NCBI GenBank assembly: GCA_003864495.1
Contig: ML133422.1
Location: 803,057-867,056, forward strand
Direction of reading: 5' to 3'
Source of the DNA: Nemopilema nomurai
Taxonomy: Eukaryota; Cnidaria; Scyphozoa; Rhizostomeae; Rhizostomatidae
DNA: 64,000 nucleotides
This document shows, one piece after another, positions 1 through 12,205 of the stretch (the stretch's first letter is position 1; every line of letters starts with the position of its first letter). The notes below the pieces were generated by a model. The model saw nothing but the letters and a program-made list of their open reading frames with translations. It was not told where the DNA came from and searched no databases. The position numbers and the translations under genes were made by a program.

Positions 1-429
1 ATCGTGAGCTAACGAAAGCGGATCTAGATTTTTTTGCAAAGGGATGGTCTGCAAGGTTCTTAGCTCGTTCCTATTCTGTTTAATTGCAGAAAAAGTGGTT
101 TTACTTCAAAACTGTGCAGGTCCTTTTAGCCATTGTAGTCTTTGTAGCTATTACAGCCGACTTTAAAGGGCTATTAGTTATCATAGTTCATGTCAAGTCG
201 CCCCGAAAAGATTATCAGAAATATGCACCTCTGATTATGACTTTGAGGTTGAAGCTAAATGTGCACAATGGGCAAAACGTTATTGGCTTTAGTGCTTACT
301 AAATCGCACAAGCTGGATGACTCCAAGATAAATTTATTCCCTTGGACTATCATTTATTTCTTTATGAAAGTATAATGTTTTAGCTGCCAATTCTACTTTG
401 CAAAACTAACCTGCCACAGTTTTTTAGGG
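1..429. other. Upstream region of the ApeC gene, no clear gene
   Basis: A 72-codon open frame (84-302, +) begins at a TTG inside a good splice-acceptor sequence (ttaattgcag) and encodes a hydrophobic stretch. It could be an exon of a gene starting outside the window or a 5' UTR exon of the ApeC gene. The sequence just before 428 (tttttag) also looks like an acceptor, so the ApeC transcript probably has an upstream non-coding exon. I recognise no family here. Confidence 0.3.
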
Positions 430-3400
430 ATGAAAAGCATAGAGAACCAAACCTTTCTCGGAATTCTTTCCATTGCCTTGCTATCTTCTGGTGAGTGTTA
501 AAAGCTATTTCTTGCAATGTAAATTTTGTTTCATTACATTACAAAGTAGCGCCTTTGGTCAAGGTCCGTCTCGTATGATAAAGCTTTTCTGTTACGAAAG
601 CAAGGCACAGCTCAGTCTTCGAATTTGAATGTTACGGTTTGGATGACCCTGTGTCCGCCGCAACTGCGAAGGAGTGTCCGCAGTGAAAGATTGCTATGCA
701 GAAACTGGGCAAAAAACATTCAATGTAAATTGCTGCGTTTGTTGAAAAAATCATTTGTTGAAAACATCAATCGCAGATATACTTAGACTTGGCATTTCTC
801 TACATGCCATCATTTCAAGCTTCGTGTTTTCTATGACTATTTGTAAACATGTCGCATTGAAAATGTCCACCCTCTGCAGTATTCTCCCCTTTCGGCCCCT
901 TCTCACTTCAAAGTGATTCCCCAGGCCTCAGCAAACTAGGGCTGAATATTCAGTTTGCGTCTTACACTTGCTTCATTTCGTAAAACGTTCTTTGAGTGAT
1001 CAACTGTCTACATACTTACTTCATGCTTCTGAGTCCCTGACAACAGCAACCACTCTTAGTTATCCAGGCCGAAGTGCTATGGCCTTCTGGGACGTATGGA
1101 TTACCCGAAACAGTGACAGGGTGCCCTGATTTTGGAGGCCAAGCATGGCAACGAGGCTTCACTTACCACGACACTGCTGACATCGAGCCCGCCAATAAGA
1201 GGTCGGCCAATTACCACTTCGCGGGGAATTTCTCTCAGCATGGCATTGAACAGAGATTCTGCATCAAGGACAAGCCTGAAGGTGGAAGTGAATTTTGGCC
1301 TGAAGGCAAATACTGCATATACAAGAAGGGTATGTTTATTTGCTGCAAGTATTAGAAGTTTGCATAACAAAGTCGGTGCTCCTTAAAATGTACTGCTTTT
1401 GGAGTATATTTACCTGCGATTGACCAATGATTTTTACAGGGGGCGTTGATTTAATATTTTTGACTTTTTATAGGGGCTTTTATTAGAGGGAGGCGTTCAT
1501 AAAAGAGAGGCATTTATTTCAAAAATTAAAAAACTCCTTTATCATGTTAAAAAGAGCCTCCTCGATTTTAGACCAAAAGATAAGAAGCAGAGACTTCAGA
1601 AATTCATCATCAAAAGTACATGTTAATAGAATATTTCTTTTTTGAGAATGAATAAAAGTTATATGCAAATAAAGAGTTTATGCTCACTTTATGCTCATTA
1701 GATATAGTAAGAGATTCTAAAGGGACGCATCTACAAGAGGGGGGGGGGGGTGGGGGGGGGGGAAGGTTTTGAAAGATTCGTATTAACGACTAACTGTGGG
1801 CTTTTAATGACATGAACGTTTGAAAGAAGCGTTTTGAAAGATTCGTTTTGAACTTATCATTTATATTAGTCTGTTTTACCAGCCTTATAGAACGAGGCGT
1901 GTTACTTCATGTAATGAACTATGTTAATTCATAACAGAGTAAACTTGGCTTTGAAGGCTATAGAGATTGATGTGAACTAGATATGAGTATAGTTGCTGAA
2001 CTTTATGCTAAAAAGCAAAAAATATTTTATGCTTGGACCAGCTGTTTGTTTGTTTGTTTATTTATTTGTTTAGGTGTGTGTCCTACTGGAATGGACGAGG
2101 GCTCAATAAAATGGGATGACGAGCACTCGAAGATAGATCAGACTAATCGCCATGTTGGCGTTTTGCCTGATGGAAACTATGACGAAACTTCAACGGCCAT
2201 CAAATACTGTTGCAACACCAAGGGTGACGTCAGCAAGCCTGTAAACCTGCCAAACACAATGCCATTTTACCTTTTGACCTATGACTCGCCGACGTGCCAG
2301 AAAGTTGCTGGAATGAAGGTGAGTAATTACGTGCAACTGCTTTCTGATAATCAACATATTAGAATAACCCGTACATTTAGCCAGTGTTTTGATGAGTCCT
2401 TTAATCGCCCGATAGACTTGTCTGTTCAACTGGTTGAAACATGTGTCTTAATGGTTAAGTTTAATAGGTTAGTTGTTGGTATGTCTTCTAGGTTTCAAGT
2501 GAGTTTGTCAAGTATGACGATAACGACAATGGAAATAGAAATGAAGCTGTTGGGGCTCACCCCTATGGTCCCAGTGAGGACAAGTACAACACAAAGATAT
2601 ACTACTGTTACTACGAACCAGGTAATTTATCATTTCAGTGCACTGCACCCTCATTTACGCGTTTTGTATTCAACATTTCTAAGATGACGTATTTTCATGC
2701 GCATTGACTACTACCGCTGCTTCTGTTGTGAAAATTCCAGCAGTTCCGAAATTTAACTATTGGTTAAGCTTTTATGATGAGCTCATATGAACCGTACTGT
2801 TTTTCATAAATATATCGAAAGAGCATAAGTTCAAGAATCATTTCTGTGTCATTCATGCTGTGTAACAAATGCCAATTCACCCTGTGCCCCACTGGAATTA
2901 AGCTTTGGCTTTTTACTGGTCACCTACATACATTATATTCCCTTTGGAATTCAGCAAACAAAGGAAACTTAAATTGGCAACATGGGTTATATTACTCGTT
3001 ACTCGCCATATATCTCTTTTGAGCAAGAATTGCACCTGCTACTGAAATGCCCTTACTGCTATTTTAGTGCTTAAAACATTGAAATCACCACACTGTGTTG
3101 CCTTCCCAAAGTAAAACTGTACAGGCAATCAATTTGCACAAAAATTATTTCATCAATAATCTTCGTCGAATTTTTTTGTAGGAGAAGAAAGCACAGATGA
3201 TCTTGGAACAGGGAAAAGCTTGGCAGACGACAAGGTTATTATTTTTGCTTTTCGTTTGACTTATTTCTTATTTATTATTTCAAACGATAATATCCTAAAC
3301 ATGACATGATGCGGATTTTGCTTTTCACTGTATGTTCGCACAGATGTTTTGATAAAAATTTCACGGAAATAGTTATTAACGAATCTCATTGATTTTCCAG

Positions 3401-4047
3401 GAAAAAAAGAAACGCCCTTTCCTTTGTATAGTTCATCGATGACTTTCCCCTCTTTATTTTTACTCTTTACGCTATCCCTTTGAAGAAATTAGCAGAAAAG
3501 CAGACTTCTACTTTTGGTGTTGTTTGAAGCTCGCAAATGGCTTTCTCATTCAGATTTCTAGTTGATCTTCAACATAGTTTTAACATGTTAAGAATTTTTG
3601 TCAGTGTTTCAAGTGTCATCATCAGGAAACGGCTTCAAGACCTGTCTTTCTTAAGTGAGCAGTTCTTCGAGGAAATGATGAAATATCGATTGCTTTTCTT
3701 CCTCAAAACAGAAGTATCTCCTGAAAAGGGAGGGGGAAAATTATCATGAACAATTGATACGCATAAAGCTACCTTTCATATATTCTTGGTTGCAAGTTGC
3801 ATTTGAGTGGCGTTGTATAAAGAGCAAACTATTAGTGGGTAGTATGCTGTGTGTTGATTTACATTAAATGTCATTTTAGAACCATGCTCCAAAGTCATCG
3901 TCAGGATTAGCAGTTGCCATTGGTTGCGGCGTAGCAGGAGCCATAGTTGGCACTGCCTCGGTCGTGTTTGCAACTAGAAGAATTCTCGCTGCAAGAGGAA
4001 AAACAGGCTTTGATGGGATGGAGGGGCCTAAACCCGATGCCCCATGA
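430..4047 (+). CDS. ApeC (apextrin C-terminal domain) protein with signal peptide and C-terminal membrane anchor
   Basis: Six exons read in one frame: 430-490, 1060-1329, 2074-2318, 2492-2621, 3182-3234, 3880-4047, giving 308 aa. Exon phases match at every join; the only weak donor is after 3234 (gttatt). Residues 1-24 are a signal peptide (hydrophobic FLGILSIALL, likely cleavage after VIQA). Residues 28-235 are a Cys-rich ApeC domain, recognised from its opening WPSGTYGLP, then GCP, and motifs such as FCIKD and YYCYYEP. A short acidic linker (236-253) follows. Residues 263-284 form a Gly/Ala/Val-rich transmembrane helix, followed by TRR and a 24-residue cytosolic tail. ApeC proteins in echinoderms, lancelets and cnidarians are linked to extracellular matrix, development and peptidoglycan recognition. 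Here the anchor predicts a type I surface protein. The family call is strong; the role is inferred. Confidence 0.8.
1739..1762 (+). repeat. poly-G tract in ApeC intron 2
   Basis: Two runs of about ten G separated by a single T. Similar tracts recur through the window. Confidence 0.8.
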
Positions 4048-4164
4048 AACTAAAGCAAAACATGAAGCCGCACATGATAATGTTGTGAAAAATAGAAGTT
4101 ACGCTCTCCTGAATTCTTTCACAAAGGGCAATCCTGTTTGAAACATTCTGCCACTGATTTGTTT

Positions 4165-4170
4165 AATAAA
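4165..4170 (+). terminator. AATAAA polyadenylation signal of the ApeC gene
   Basis: The canonical hexamer lies 118 bases after the stop codon, a normal 3' UTR distance. No other AATAAA is closer. Confidence 0.6.
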
Positions 4171-4600
4171 TTGTTGCTATTTTTGTTTTGTATCAGATAA
4201 CATTTAAACTTTGATATGAATAGCATGAAGGTTTCAATAATAATTCCTTTTAGGATAAATCTTTATTAATCAAGCTTATGCTAATATAGCCAGTAATGTC
4301 GTGCCCGTAATATTTGTATATACATTGAAAATTGTTTACTCTTTGTAGTTTAGAATGTCCGTAGAATAGTCCTTAATCTGCTAACTCAAGTTTACATTCG
4401 ATGAAGTACATAAATATGGTCAAAAGCAAGTCTATTTATTGGCGCCTCATGAACAATTTGTACTGTAGAGCCTGATTTATTTATTTTCACTCATTTCTTT
4501 TTCTCTATCAAAGCATTATTTTTGATCGAACTTCGCTAATTGGTATTCTTCGCAATGACAAGAAATAGAGGGAACATAATTTTGCACAATTAGAGTCCTT

Positions 4601-4662
4601 TTAGTCCGACACTCCTCAGAGTATGCAAACATACGAAAATTACCAAACGCTGACAAAATAAA
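4601..4662 (-). mobile_element. Solo fragment of foldback-arm repeat family
   Basis: The core tccgacactcctcagagtat and flanking bases match, in reverse orientation, segments at 8891-9027 and 27807-27938, and the outer arms of the element at 47822-48752. The shared sequence shows a dispersed repeat. It is non-coding and probably a remnant of a small DNA transposon. Confidence 0.6.
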
Positions 4663-5752
4663 TAGCAAATGAATAGCGTATGAGAATTTTCTTTTTGGCT
4701 GGCCAAATCTTAGATGGCCAAAGGCATGTTTGCTCTTTCCTTTGCAGTATCCCCGTACTTAACTGCATGATAGCTGTTTTCTATTCTTAATTGTTGTGCA
4801 TACCTTTTCCGGTGATTTGAAAGTGGTGCGAACCATATGCGAAGGGGCACTTAAAACTTTTTTTTGGAGGGGGGGGGGGATGGCCGCAGGTTTTCTGCCC
4901 TAATAATGATTGGTAATAATGATCCTTTTCTTTCAGCCTTTCCTCTATATATCAAGGAATTTTGTTCTCCATTCTTATATAAAGGGATGTTTTACCTGGT
5001 TAATGCCTACTGCTCTTTTCAAAATCCTAACTTCCTTTGTCTCTATCATAACTCTAAAGACCTTTGTTTTAATTATTTCACTAACAGAACTTCCAGCCCA
5101 CGCTAGTTATACCTCTTTGAAACTTCAAAAACAGTTTTTGTAGGCATCATAGAAACTTGAATGTCTTCAATTTCTAAAAAAAGTATCTAGGACATATTAG
5201 TTGCATTGTTTTGGAAGCAGATGGGTCAACTCAGCCATTAATAGAAGCATAAAGCAGAAACGAGAAGCCGACCACCTTAAACAACTCAACTTTTCCAAAA
5301 AATCCTCGCAATCATTGCCAAGTACACGTTGATAGACTTTCAATGTGGTGGACTCTCGAGTTTTATTATAGGACTTGCGTTACCGTGGGATAGAATTGTA
5401 ATGCAAAAACGGCGCTTCCTTCTGTAAAATGACATTCCTTGAAGCAAGCCAACGTGACTTATGTTTAAGATCACTTACAAAAATACTGTACTTAAAATTT
5501 TGTTGACTCTTTTGAAGTCCATCTAAGGAGCCATAGGAACGCAACTGGCAAGATAAATTGTAGGTGTCTTAAAGTACTTTGAAATTCATGAGAAATTTTT
5601 CCCAAAAGTACACTTTAACTTTCTAGGGAAAGTTAGCCAGCTTATAATGGTCAACGCAAGAGCCGTATGCAATTTTTACCACCTGTGTGTATGCTAGAGG
5701 CCCCTCCTGGCATTCATAACACCAGTACTCTAGCATCGTAGCTCATACAAAG

Positions 5753-5850
5753 CAGTGGCGTAGCGTGAGTTTCAGAAGTGGGCATGCGGTGAGGGACCTG
5801 GGGCCTGCCCCCTTGTGGGGGAGCAGGAGGCAAAGTCCCCGGAAGCTATA
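5753..5850 (+). mobile_element. Possible hAT-like element end
   Basis: The segment starts with cagtggcgtagcg, resembling the CAGTGGCG-type termini of hAT transposons, and is followed by G/C-rich sequence unlike its AT-rich surroundings. I could not find a matching inverted end, so this may be a truncated copy. Confidence 0.3.
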
Positions 5851-6593
5851 GCTTTATATAAACACCAGATAGTTAAAATGGCGCACTCTCTACGTTCTTA
5901 TCATGCCCAAACAGAACATCTACAACACACTACGAAATGAAATTTTTTTGACATAATAAAATTGACATTTTTGACATTTAATAAAAACATGACAATTTTT
6001 TGACAACAACATGACATGACAAACATGACTATGTTCAAATAAATTAGGCTACAACCTTTGAGCTGATAAACAATCCAAGATCTTCTATAACAATTTAATG
6101 CTTGTGGTTATGATAATATTTATAAGTAACATAAAGGCGAAAATGGTACTCTAAAAGGGCAGAGACCCCCATACCCTATTTGTGTACCCTCTCTATTTGG
6201 GTACCCTCACTAATTGAGTACCCTCACTTGGCACTCAAGCTGCAATGAAAAAGCATTTGTGCAATCATCTTATACTCCTCTATCTCTACAACTCGATAAT
6301 CCATATAGTCTACTTGTTTGAATCCACATGTCGAAGACTTATGCTGAGATTCAATTCAACTTCGACAGTGCAAATTTCAATTAATCGTCAAAGCAACTGT
6401 TTAAGCAATAGAAACTGTTTTCTTTTTCAAAAAGCCGTTTTTTACAAATATTTTTGGTCGGATTTTGCAGAGCATGCGGCGCATTACCAGCTTCCCAGTA
6501 GTGAAGATGCATTTTAGTTTGCCTTCAAGAGTCCTCTGTCGCGTGGATAGTTGAAAGTGGTTGCTGTTGTTATTTTGGGGACCTTTTGGCAAC

Positions 6594-9500
6594 ATGGCGG
6601 CCAAGCTGGAGCGAAATCCTGGGATTTCATTTGATTCCAGCTTGATAAACAACGTTCGTATTAATTACGCCTGCACTAAAGGAAGAGGAGAAACATTAGG
6701 GACAAGAAGGTCAGTAAAGAAGGAATGGCAAGCTGCATGGCTACTAAGAGCTGTGACATGCACCGACTTAACAACGTTGGCAGGTTGGTCTTTTACGACT
6801 CTGCAGATTTTGTGCTTAAAAAGTAAACCTTGAAATGACACATTAAGTGCAAAAATCTTAAAAAGAAGATCTTAAAATATTTAACACCTACGTTCAAGAC
6901 TCTCTTCCCAGTTTTCCTGATTGCCTTGCAGAGAGCTAAAATTCTGAAGCTCTCCTTCAGCGCGTGCTTGAAGATAGGTGATGATGACTGACCTAAAACG
7001 TGCTAGTGTGCTAGCTAAGCGTCGGGTCTTCCTATTTATGACTTAGCAATAAATGGCATCAATGGAAAATTTGCAATACTTGTAAATGTTACAGAAGATA
7101 TATTAAGGGTGGCAGACATTTAAGAATTATTCATCACCTACTCGTACACACACCTACTGTCAATGTATTTTTCAAATTACGCAAGTTTGATGTTATATTA
7201 TAATTTTTATAGGAGTGCCTCTTATTCATTAGAACTATACAGTACTATCTTTGATTCAATTTTAGGTGATGATACTGCGGGTAATGTGAGAAGATTGTGT
7301 TTCAAGGCTCAAAACCCCATAAGGAAAGATCTAATAGAAGCAATGGGTGTAGAGGATTTGAAAATCACTTGTGGTGCTGTATGTGTTTATTCCTCGAGAG
7401 TTAGTGATGCAGTGAAAGCTTTGCATGATGCCCGATCAACATTGCCTGTTGCCTCAGTTGCAGCTGGATTTCCTGCAGGTAAATTGTTGGAAGAAAATCT
7501 AAAAGGTCCAGCAACTGGCACCTGGGGGCTAAAAATCACAGCTACTTTTTTCAGAATAGATGTTCTGTGATTGTGTAAATTTCCAATTTGCACTCTGCAT
7601 CAAAATTTTCTTCTTGTGTTAACTTAGACACTTCAAATGTTAAACTTTTTTTATTTGATGCCAACTGTAGCAGCATATATTGAATAATGGTTTAAGTATT
7701 TATATGAAGTATCTGACTTTTTCATAAAGATATGAAGAGACATTTGACATTTTTTTAAATTGTTAAACAATTGTTTGTTATTCAAGGGTATTCAAGGAAG
7801 GCGCATAGTTTACATTGATATCAGATTAAGTACCCTTGTCTAATGTAATCAAAATGGAATGTAGAACAATTTATTTTCCTAACTTCAGGGTAGATCTTCA
7901 GCATTTAATCATATCTACTATTAAATCCCCTTTTGACGTTTCTGGTGTAGGTACAAATGTATCAAAGTTGGCTTGTTTTCAGTGTGTTTTCATTGTGTTC
8001 AAGATCTTTTTTCAAGATTTCAGACCTGTGTCCTCCTAATCAACAGTCTTTTGCATTGCACAGGCCAGACTCCTCACTCTATACGACTCCTTGAAATAAA
8101 AAATGCTGTTGCTGATGGCGCCACAGAAATTGACATTGTTATTTCACGGGCTCATGCACTGCAGGGGAACTGGGAAGCTGTGTATCGAGAAGTAAAAGAA
8201 TGCAGGGAAGCATGTGGGGATGCTCATTTGAAGACAATCATAGCCACTGGAGAGCTTGGATCACTTGAAAATGTTTACAAAGCATCCATGGTGTCGATGA
8301 TGGCGGGTTCAGATTTCATCAAAACCTCCACAGGAAAAGAAGGTGTTAATGCAATATTTCCTGTTGCTCTTATAATGGTGAGATGCATAAGAGAGTTCTA
8401 TGAGGTAGGCTCTTGTGATTGCCTTTTTAGCTGCAAAGTTTGATCAGTTTTTGTCAGCTTTGGTTATGGAGTTGTGGTTGAGTCTTGATAGTAGATTGCA
8501 TTTATTCTTGAAAAGCAACACACTGTGTACTTTAATATGCATAAAAGGCAATTCGTTAGAAAAATCAGTCACAAAATGTCCAGGCAAACTCAGTGTTGTT
8601 TTGGTAAATTTCTTTATGGCTAAAATCAAGAGTCACCTTACTTGTTTAGTAAGTTGTTGGCAGTTGCTGTTTTCTTGACAGTAAGGGTATCAATTGAATT
8701 GAGGTCCAACTTCTGGAATTATTCAGTGCTCTGCGAATTTTCACTAATATTTTCAAAACAGATAGTGTTTTATTAAAAAGATGAAAATCTTAAGGCCAAT
8801 TTTTGCAAATCAAAGATCAAGTTTATAACCAATCACATGCTCTGCTTATCACCCTCTAGTCTTTTCGATCTGCATCTGGCTATTTATTCGGTCAGTTTTT
8901 GGTTATCTTCCGACGTTTGCATACTCTGAGGAGTGTCGGACGAAAAAAGTACTTTTAAGTATGCGAAAAATAGTTACGCTTTTTCTAGCAATTGTGAAGT
9001 TTTGTACCACAAAGCACTTGTTGAAAGATCAAGTTGGAGAACAAATCATTTGCTTCATTCCTGGTACCATAACATAATATTGTGAAGTTGCCTTATATTG
9101 CTAAAGGGACCCTGGGCAACTTGTTTTCAGTTTATACAGAATCATATTGGTTTGCCTTGCAGAAAACAGGATACAAAGTTGGTTTTAAACCAGCAGGCGG
9201 AATTCGAAGTGCCAAAGAGGCACTTGTGTGGCTTTCAATGATGAAAGAGGAGCTTGGGGATGATTGGACTAGGCCAAACTTGTTCCGCATCGGTGCCAGC
9301 TCATTACTAACAGATATTGAGAGACAGCTGTTCCATCATGTTTATGGCAGGTTTGTGTCTGTTTCTGGATGGATTATCATTTGCGGTGTTTTCGAAAATC
9401 CATTTGAGTTCCAATCAATTAGGTCCTTTCCTTTGATGTGTACTCTTATGTGCTTAATTGTAGGGGGGGGGGTCGAATAAAGAGGGGGGCTGGACATTTT

Positions 9501-10688
9501 TCTAGATATTCATAAAGCGGAGGGGTCATAATAAAATGAACTACAGGGAAAATCCTAAATAAGCATCTAAAATAAGACGATAAAAATAAAATATTGCATA
9601 GAGATATTGCAAGTGAAAATAAAATATTGCATAGAGATATTGCAAGTGCATTTTTGGTCAGAGTCAAAAAACATGTTAGCTGGTGAACGGCAGGGGCATA
9701 GAGCTCAAGAACGAGAAGCAAAAAATTAGTTAAAAGAGAATTTAAATATGGATGATGACAATGAGTAAACGCTTTTGAAAATTTTAGGGTCTGATTTATT
9801 TTTTCTTTAAAAGAGTTTTGGATGGAGCCAACCATTTATTTCTGAGAAGTTTAAAATGTCTAATATGGTGGGTTGATGATAAAATGAAGGGGTTGGTCGT
9901 CCTTTGAAGTTTTCATTAAAAATGGGGGGGGGGGGTCATTATAAAATGCTGTGAAGGGTGAAAAATTTTGAAAAATGCAATATGACCCTCCCCTACAATT
10001 AAGCACACAAGAGTATGCAGTCTTTGTCAGATAGCAACTGTATGACGTCATTGCAGATTGGCACAGAAACGAATGTTAGAAATTTATAGTTTTGATTACG
10101 TTTGCGTCGCGCCATTTGCTAACAAGTTCATCCCGAATTAATCATTAATCTTCAATCCTTTGGAAGCATCGTTAACTGTTTAAGTTGCTTTAGGCTGTGC
10201 TGAGTAGGAAATCCTAACAGAAGTAGGTATAACGCTTTGAGTTATCTAGCAATGTTTGCTAACTCTGTTTTCCAACTTAACCGCCCATAGGATTCTCAAA
10301 TTTTCAAGTGCTCATGATCGGTTTTAACATGATGGACATCTCGATAGATCATATTTTTAGCTTTGCACGAGGGCTTTTTAGAATACACGTTAAAGAGGGG
10401 TTGGCTTATCGAACTTAATGCTTAAGATTGTGGATGCGTTAAGGATATCGACTCACCTTTTTGGCGACATTCAGATAAAAGTGTGTGCTTGCTCGAATCA
10501 TGGCGATGTCTTTTTCATGGATTAAGATACAATGCCCTTCATTTCGAAGTGAAAAAGTTCTGTAAATCATATCATTACACAGAATTTTACCACGTTTAAT
10601 TCAAACGTATTTGCTATCACAACGAATATTATCGCGCATCGTCTTCCTTTGCAGATATGCTGCTGCACATGAACTAGCATTGTCATGA
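6594..10688 (+). CDS. DERA: Deoxyribose-phosphate aldolase
   Basis: DERA cleaves 2-deoxy-D-ribose 5-phosphate to acetaldehyde and glyceraldehyde 3-phosphate, in cytosolic deoxynucleoside breakdown. Exons 6594-6783, 7266-7478, 8064-8404, 9163-9350 and 10655-10688 join in frame to 321 aa, close to the about 318 aa of vertebrate DERA. Recognisable blocks are VKKEWQAAWLL, PVASVAAGFPAG, ATEIDIVI, GELGSLENVYKAS, FIKTSTGKE and GFKPAGGIRSAK. By family comparison, K221 in FIKTSTGK is the Schiff-base lysine, K257 in GFKPAGG the second active-site lysine and D158 the catalytic aspartate; all are present. The start at 6594 (aacATGG) is preferred over an in-frame ATG at 6561 because of its Kozak context and length. 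The last exon encodes only YAAAHELALS. Intron 4 hosts a TIR element. Confidence 0.95.
8891..9027 (+). mobile_element. Solo copy of foldback-arm repeat in DERA intron 3
   Basis: About 137 bp collinear with 27807-27938. The shared order is a ggttat/tccgacgttt block, catactctgag with tgtcggacgaaaaa, aagtatgc, then tgtgaagttttgta and aaagcacttgtt. The same sequence forms the arms of the inverted-repeat element at 47822-48752. It is probably a solo end of that family. Confidence 0.65.
9441..10015. mobile_element. 575-bp TIR element (MITE) in DERA intron 4
   Basis: The left end (9441-9470, tactcttatgtgcttaattg then tag and a G run) is the inverted repeat of the right end (9986-10015), with about one mismatch before the G-run. 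Both ends are bounded by TA, compatible with TA target duplication as in Tc1/mariner-type elements. The interior has no transposase frame, so this is a non-autonomous element. It carries G-rich tracts (9463-9473, about 9925-9935) and a direct repeat at 9583-9648. Confidence 0.7.
9583..9648 (+). repeat. 33-bp direct duplication inside the TIR element
   Basis: Two adjacent identical 33-bp units beginning aaaataaaatattgcata. Recent slippage or duplication within the MITE. Confidence 0.8.
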
Positions 10689-11989
10689 AGATGAAGTGTA
10701 GGCTGGTATGAACGTTGGTCTCAGACAAACTTTCTCATTGAACTTAAGTGAAGATTTGCTATTATTGCCTGAATTGCCTGAATGGCCTGTAGTTGCTTAG
10801 AATTAGGTGTCTCGTCTCTAAATTCATTATGGGTCAATTTTAGATCCGCTACAATAATACACGAGGTGCCTTCTTTATGGGTGAATTCTTTTTGTTCAAC
10901 TGAGGGTGTAAAATGTTGAAGATGGTCGGCGCTAAAGTGGCTCTCCTAGCAATGTTTGCGATCCTCTTGCATTCTTTTGCATGCTTTTAGCCCTGCTGCA
11001 TTAAATTGAGTTCTCTGCGCACCCATTTGAAGCATCGATGAATCTTTTCAAAAGGATTTTTGTTTATGAGACATAAAACATCTTATGACCTAAACAAAAT
11101 CATAAAATAACTTTCTAAAGTATTGCTGACATATGATATTATCTACTATGGTCGAATGATTCGAATTATCTACAGTGACCCTAGCGAATGGTGGAAAATA
11201 TTTAATTATATAAAATATAAGATCCATTTTATTATCGATTTGCTCCATGTATGCACATCCACAGTGTTATGGCGTCACGAAAATATATATATCGGAATCT
11301 CTGCTCTTGGATGGGCTGCATGCAGAACAGCCTTTTTGAAACTAATTAGATCACCAGGCGCAAAAAGTCATCTGGAGAAGGCCAAAACAGATTTGGTTGC
11401 CACGCAGATTCTAGTATCATACCGATGTTGTGAGGTTGCGTTATTTTTAACAAGCGTGGACCCGGGAATTGAAGCGGCATGAAGCTTTCGTTGCCAGGTA
11501 ACAGAACATGTCGCACAAACAATTGGGGTTTTCTTCGCTTTAGCATGGTTTCTCAACCCTGATAAAAGTGTCCGCAAATTAGTCCCCGTGGAGTTGATCA
11601 ATGTTTTGCAAGTCTTGATAGAATTCAAGGTCAAAATCCGAGGGTTGTGGTTACAAAGGTACCCAATTGTATGTGCACCAGCTCTTGGCCACAAAAAATA
11701 TGCCGAAGCAGTTTAATCTGTTAAAGGGCCTAAGTTCACATGTCTCATAAATTTCTATAGTTGGCAATATTGTAAAAATGGCACTGCTCTTGAACAGAAA
11801 TGGAATACGAAATGCTCAGAGTAATTTTAAACCTTGAAATTTTACTGTTATGCCGAAAATTTTCTGGGTCGGTTTTATGAACTTAAGTATCAGAAATAGT
11901 AGTTTGACAGCCAACGCAATAATTGCCTTTCTAACCAGGCTATTAGGCCGTGAGAATACGCGATCATGTTCAATTTTGATAATCAACTC

Positions 11990-12205
11990 TAATGATAAAC
12001 TTTTAAATGTCATCTTGGTTGATCACCTTCGAGTATCCAACTTGATTGATCATCTTGAATGAATGATCAGCTTGATTGATCAGCTTGATTGATCAGCTTG
12101 AATGATCAACTCTAACAATCAATTTTGGTGATCAACTCTAACGATCAAATTTGATGATCAACTTGGTTGATCACCTTGAGTATCAAACTGGATTGATCAG
12201 CTTGA
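11990..12205 (+). repeat. Degenerate tandem repeat rich in TGATCA palindromes
   Basis: Imperfect units of roughly 12-24 bp built on ttgatcagcttgat and variants (gatcaactctaa, gatcaccttgag). The TGATCA palindrome recurs many times. No coding frame explains it. Confidence 0.7.

Larger units (their letters stand above)
4171..6593. other. Intergenic region between the ApeC gene and DERA
   Basis: No convincing exon. It holds a poly-G tract (about 4867-4879), one fragment of the dispersed foldback-arm repeat, a hAT-like terminal sequence near 5753, and a short set of degenerate taccctcact-type repeats at about 6160-6232. Open frames here (for example 4864-5106) lack recognisable domains and look AT-rich and random. 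Confidence 0.5.

Noticed and set aside
1101..1386. ORFs in other frames or strand over ApeC exon 2
   Set aside because: The frame with WPSGTYGLP and FCIKD joins correctly to the neighbouring exons; the others do not.
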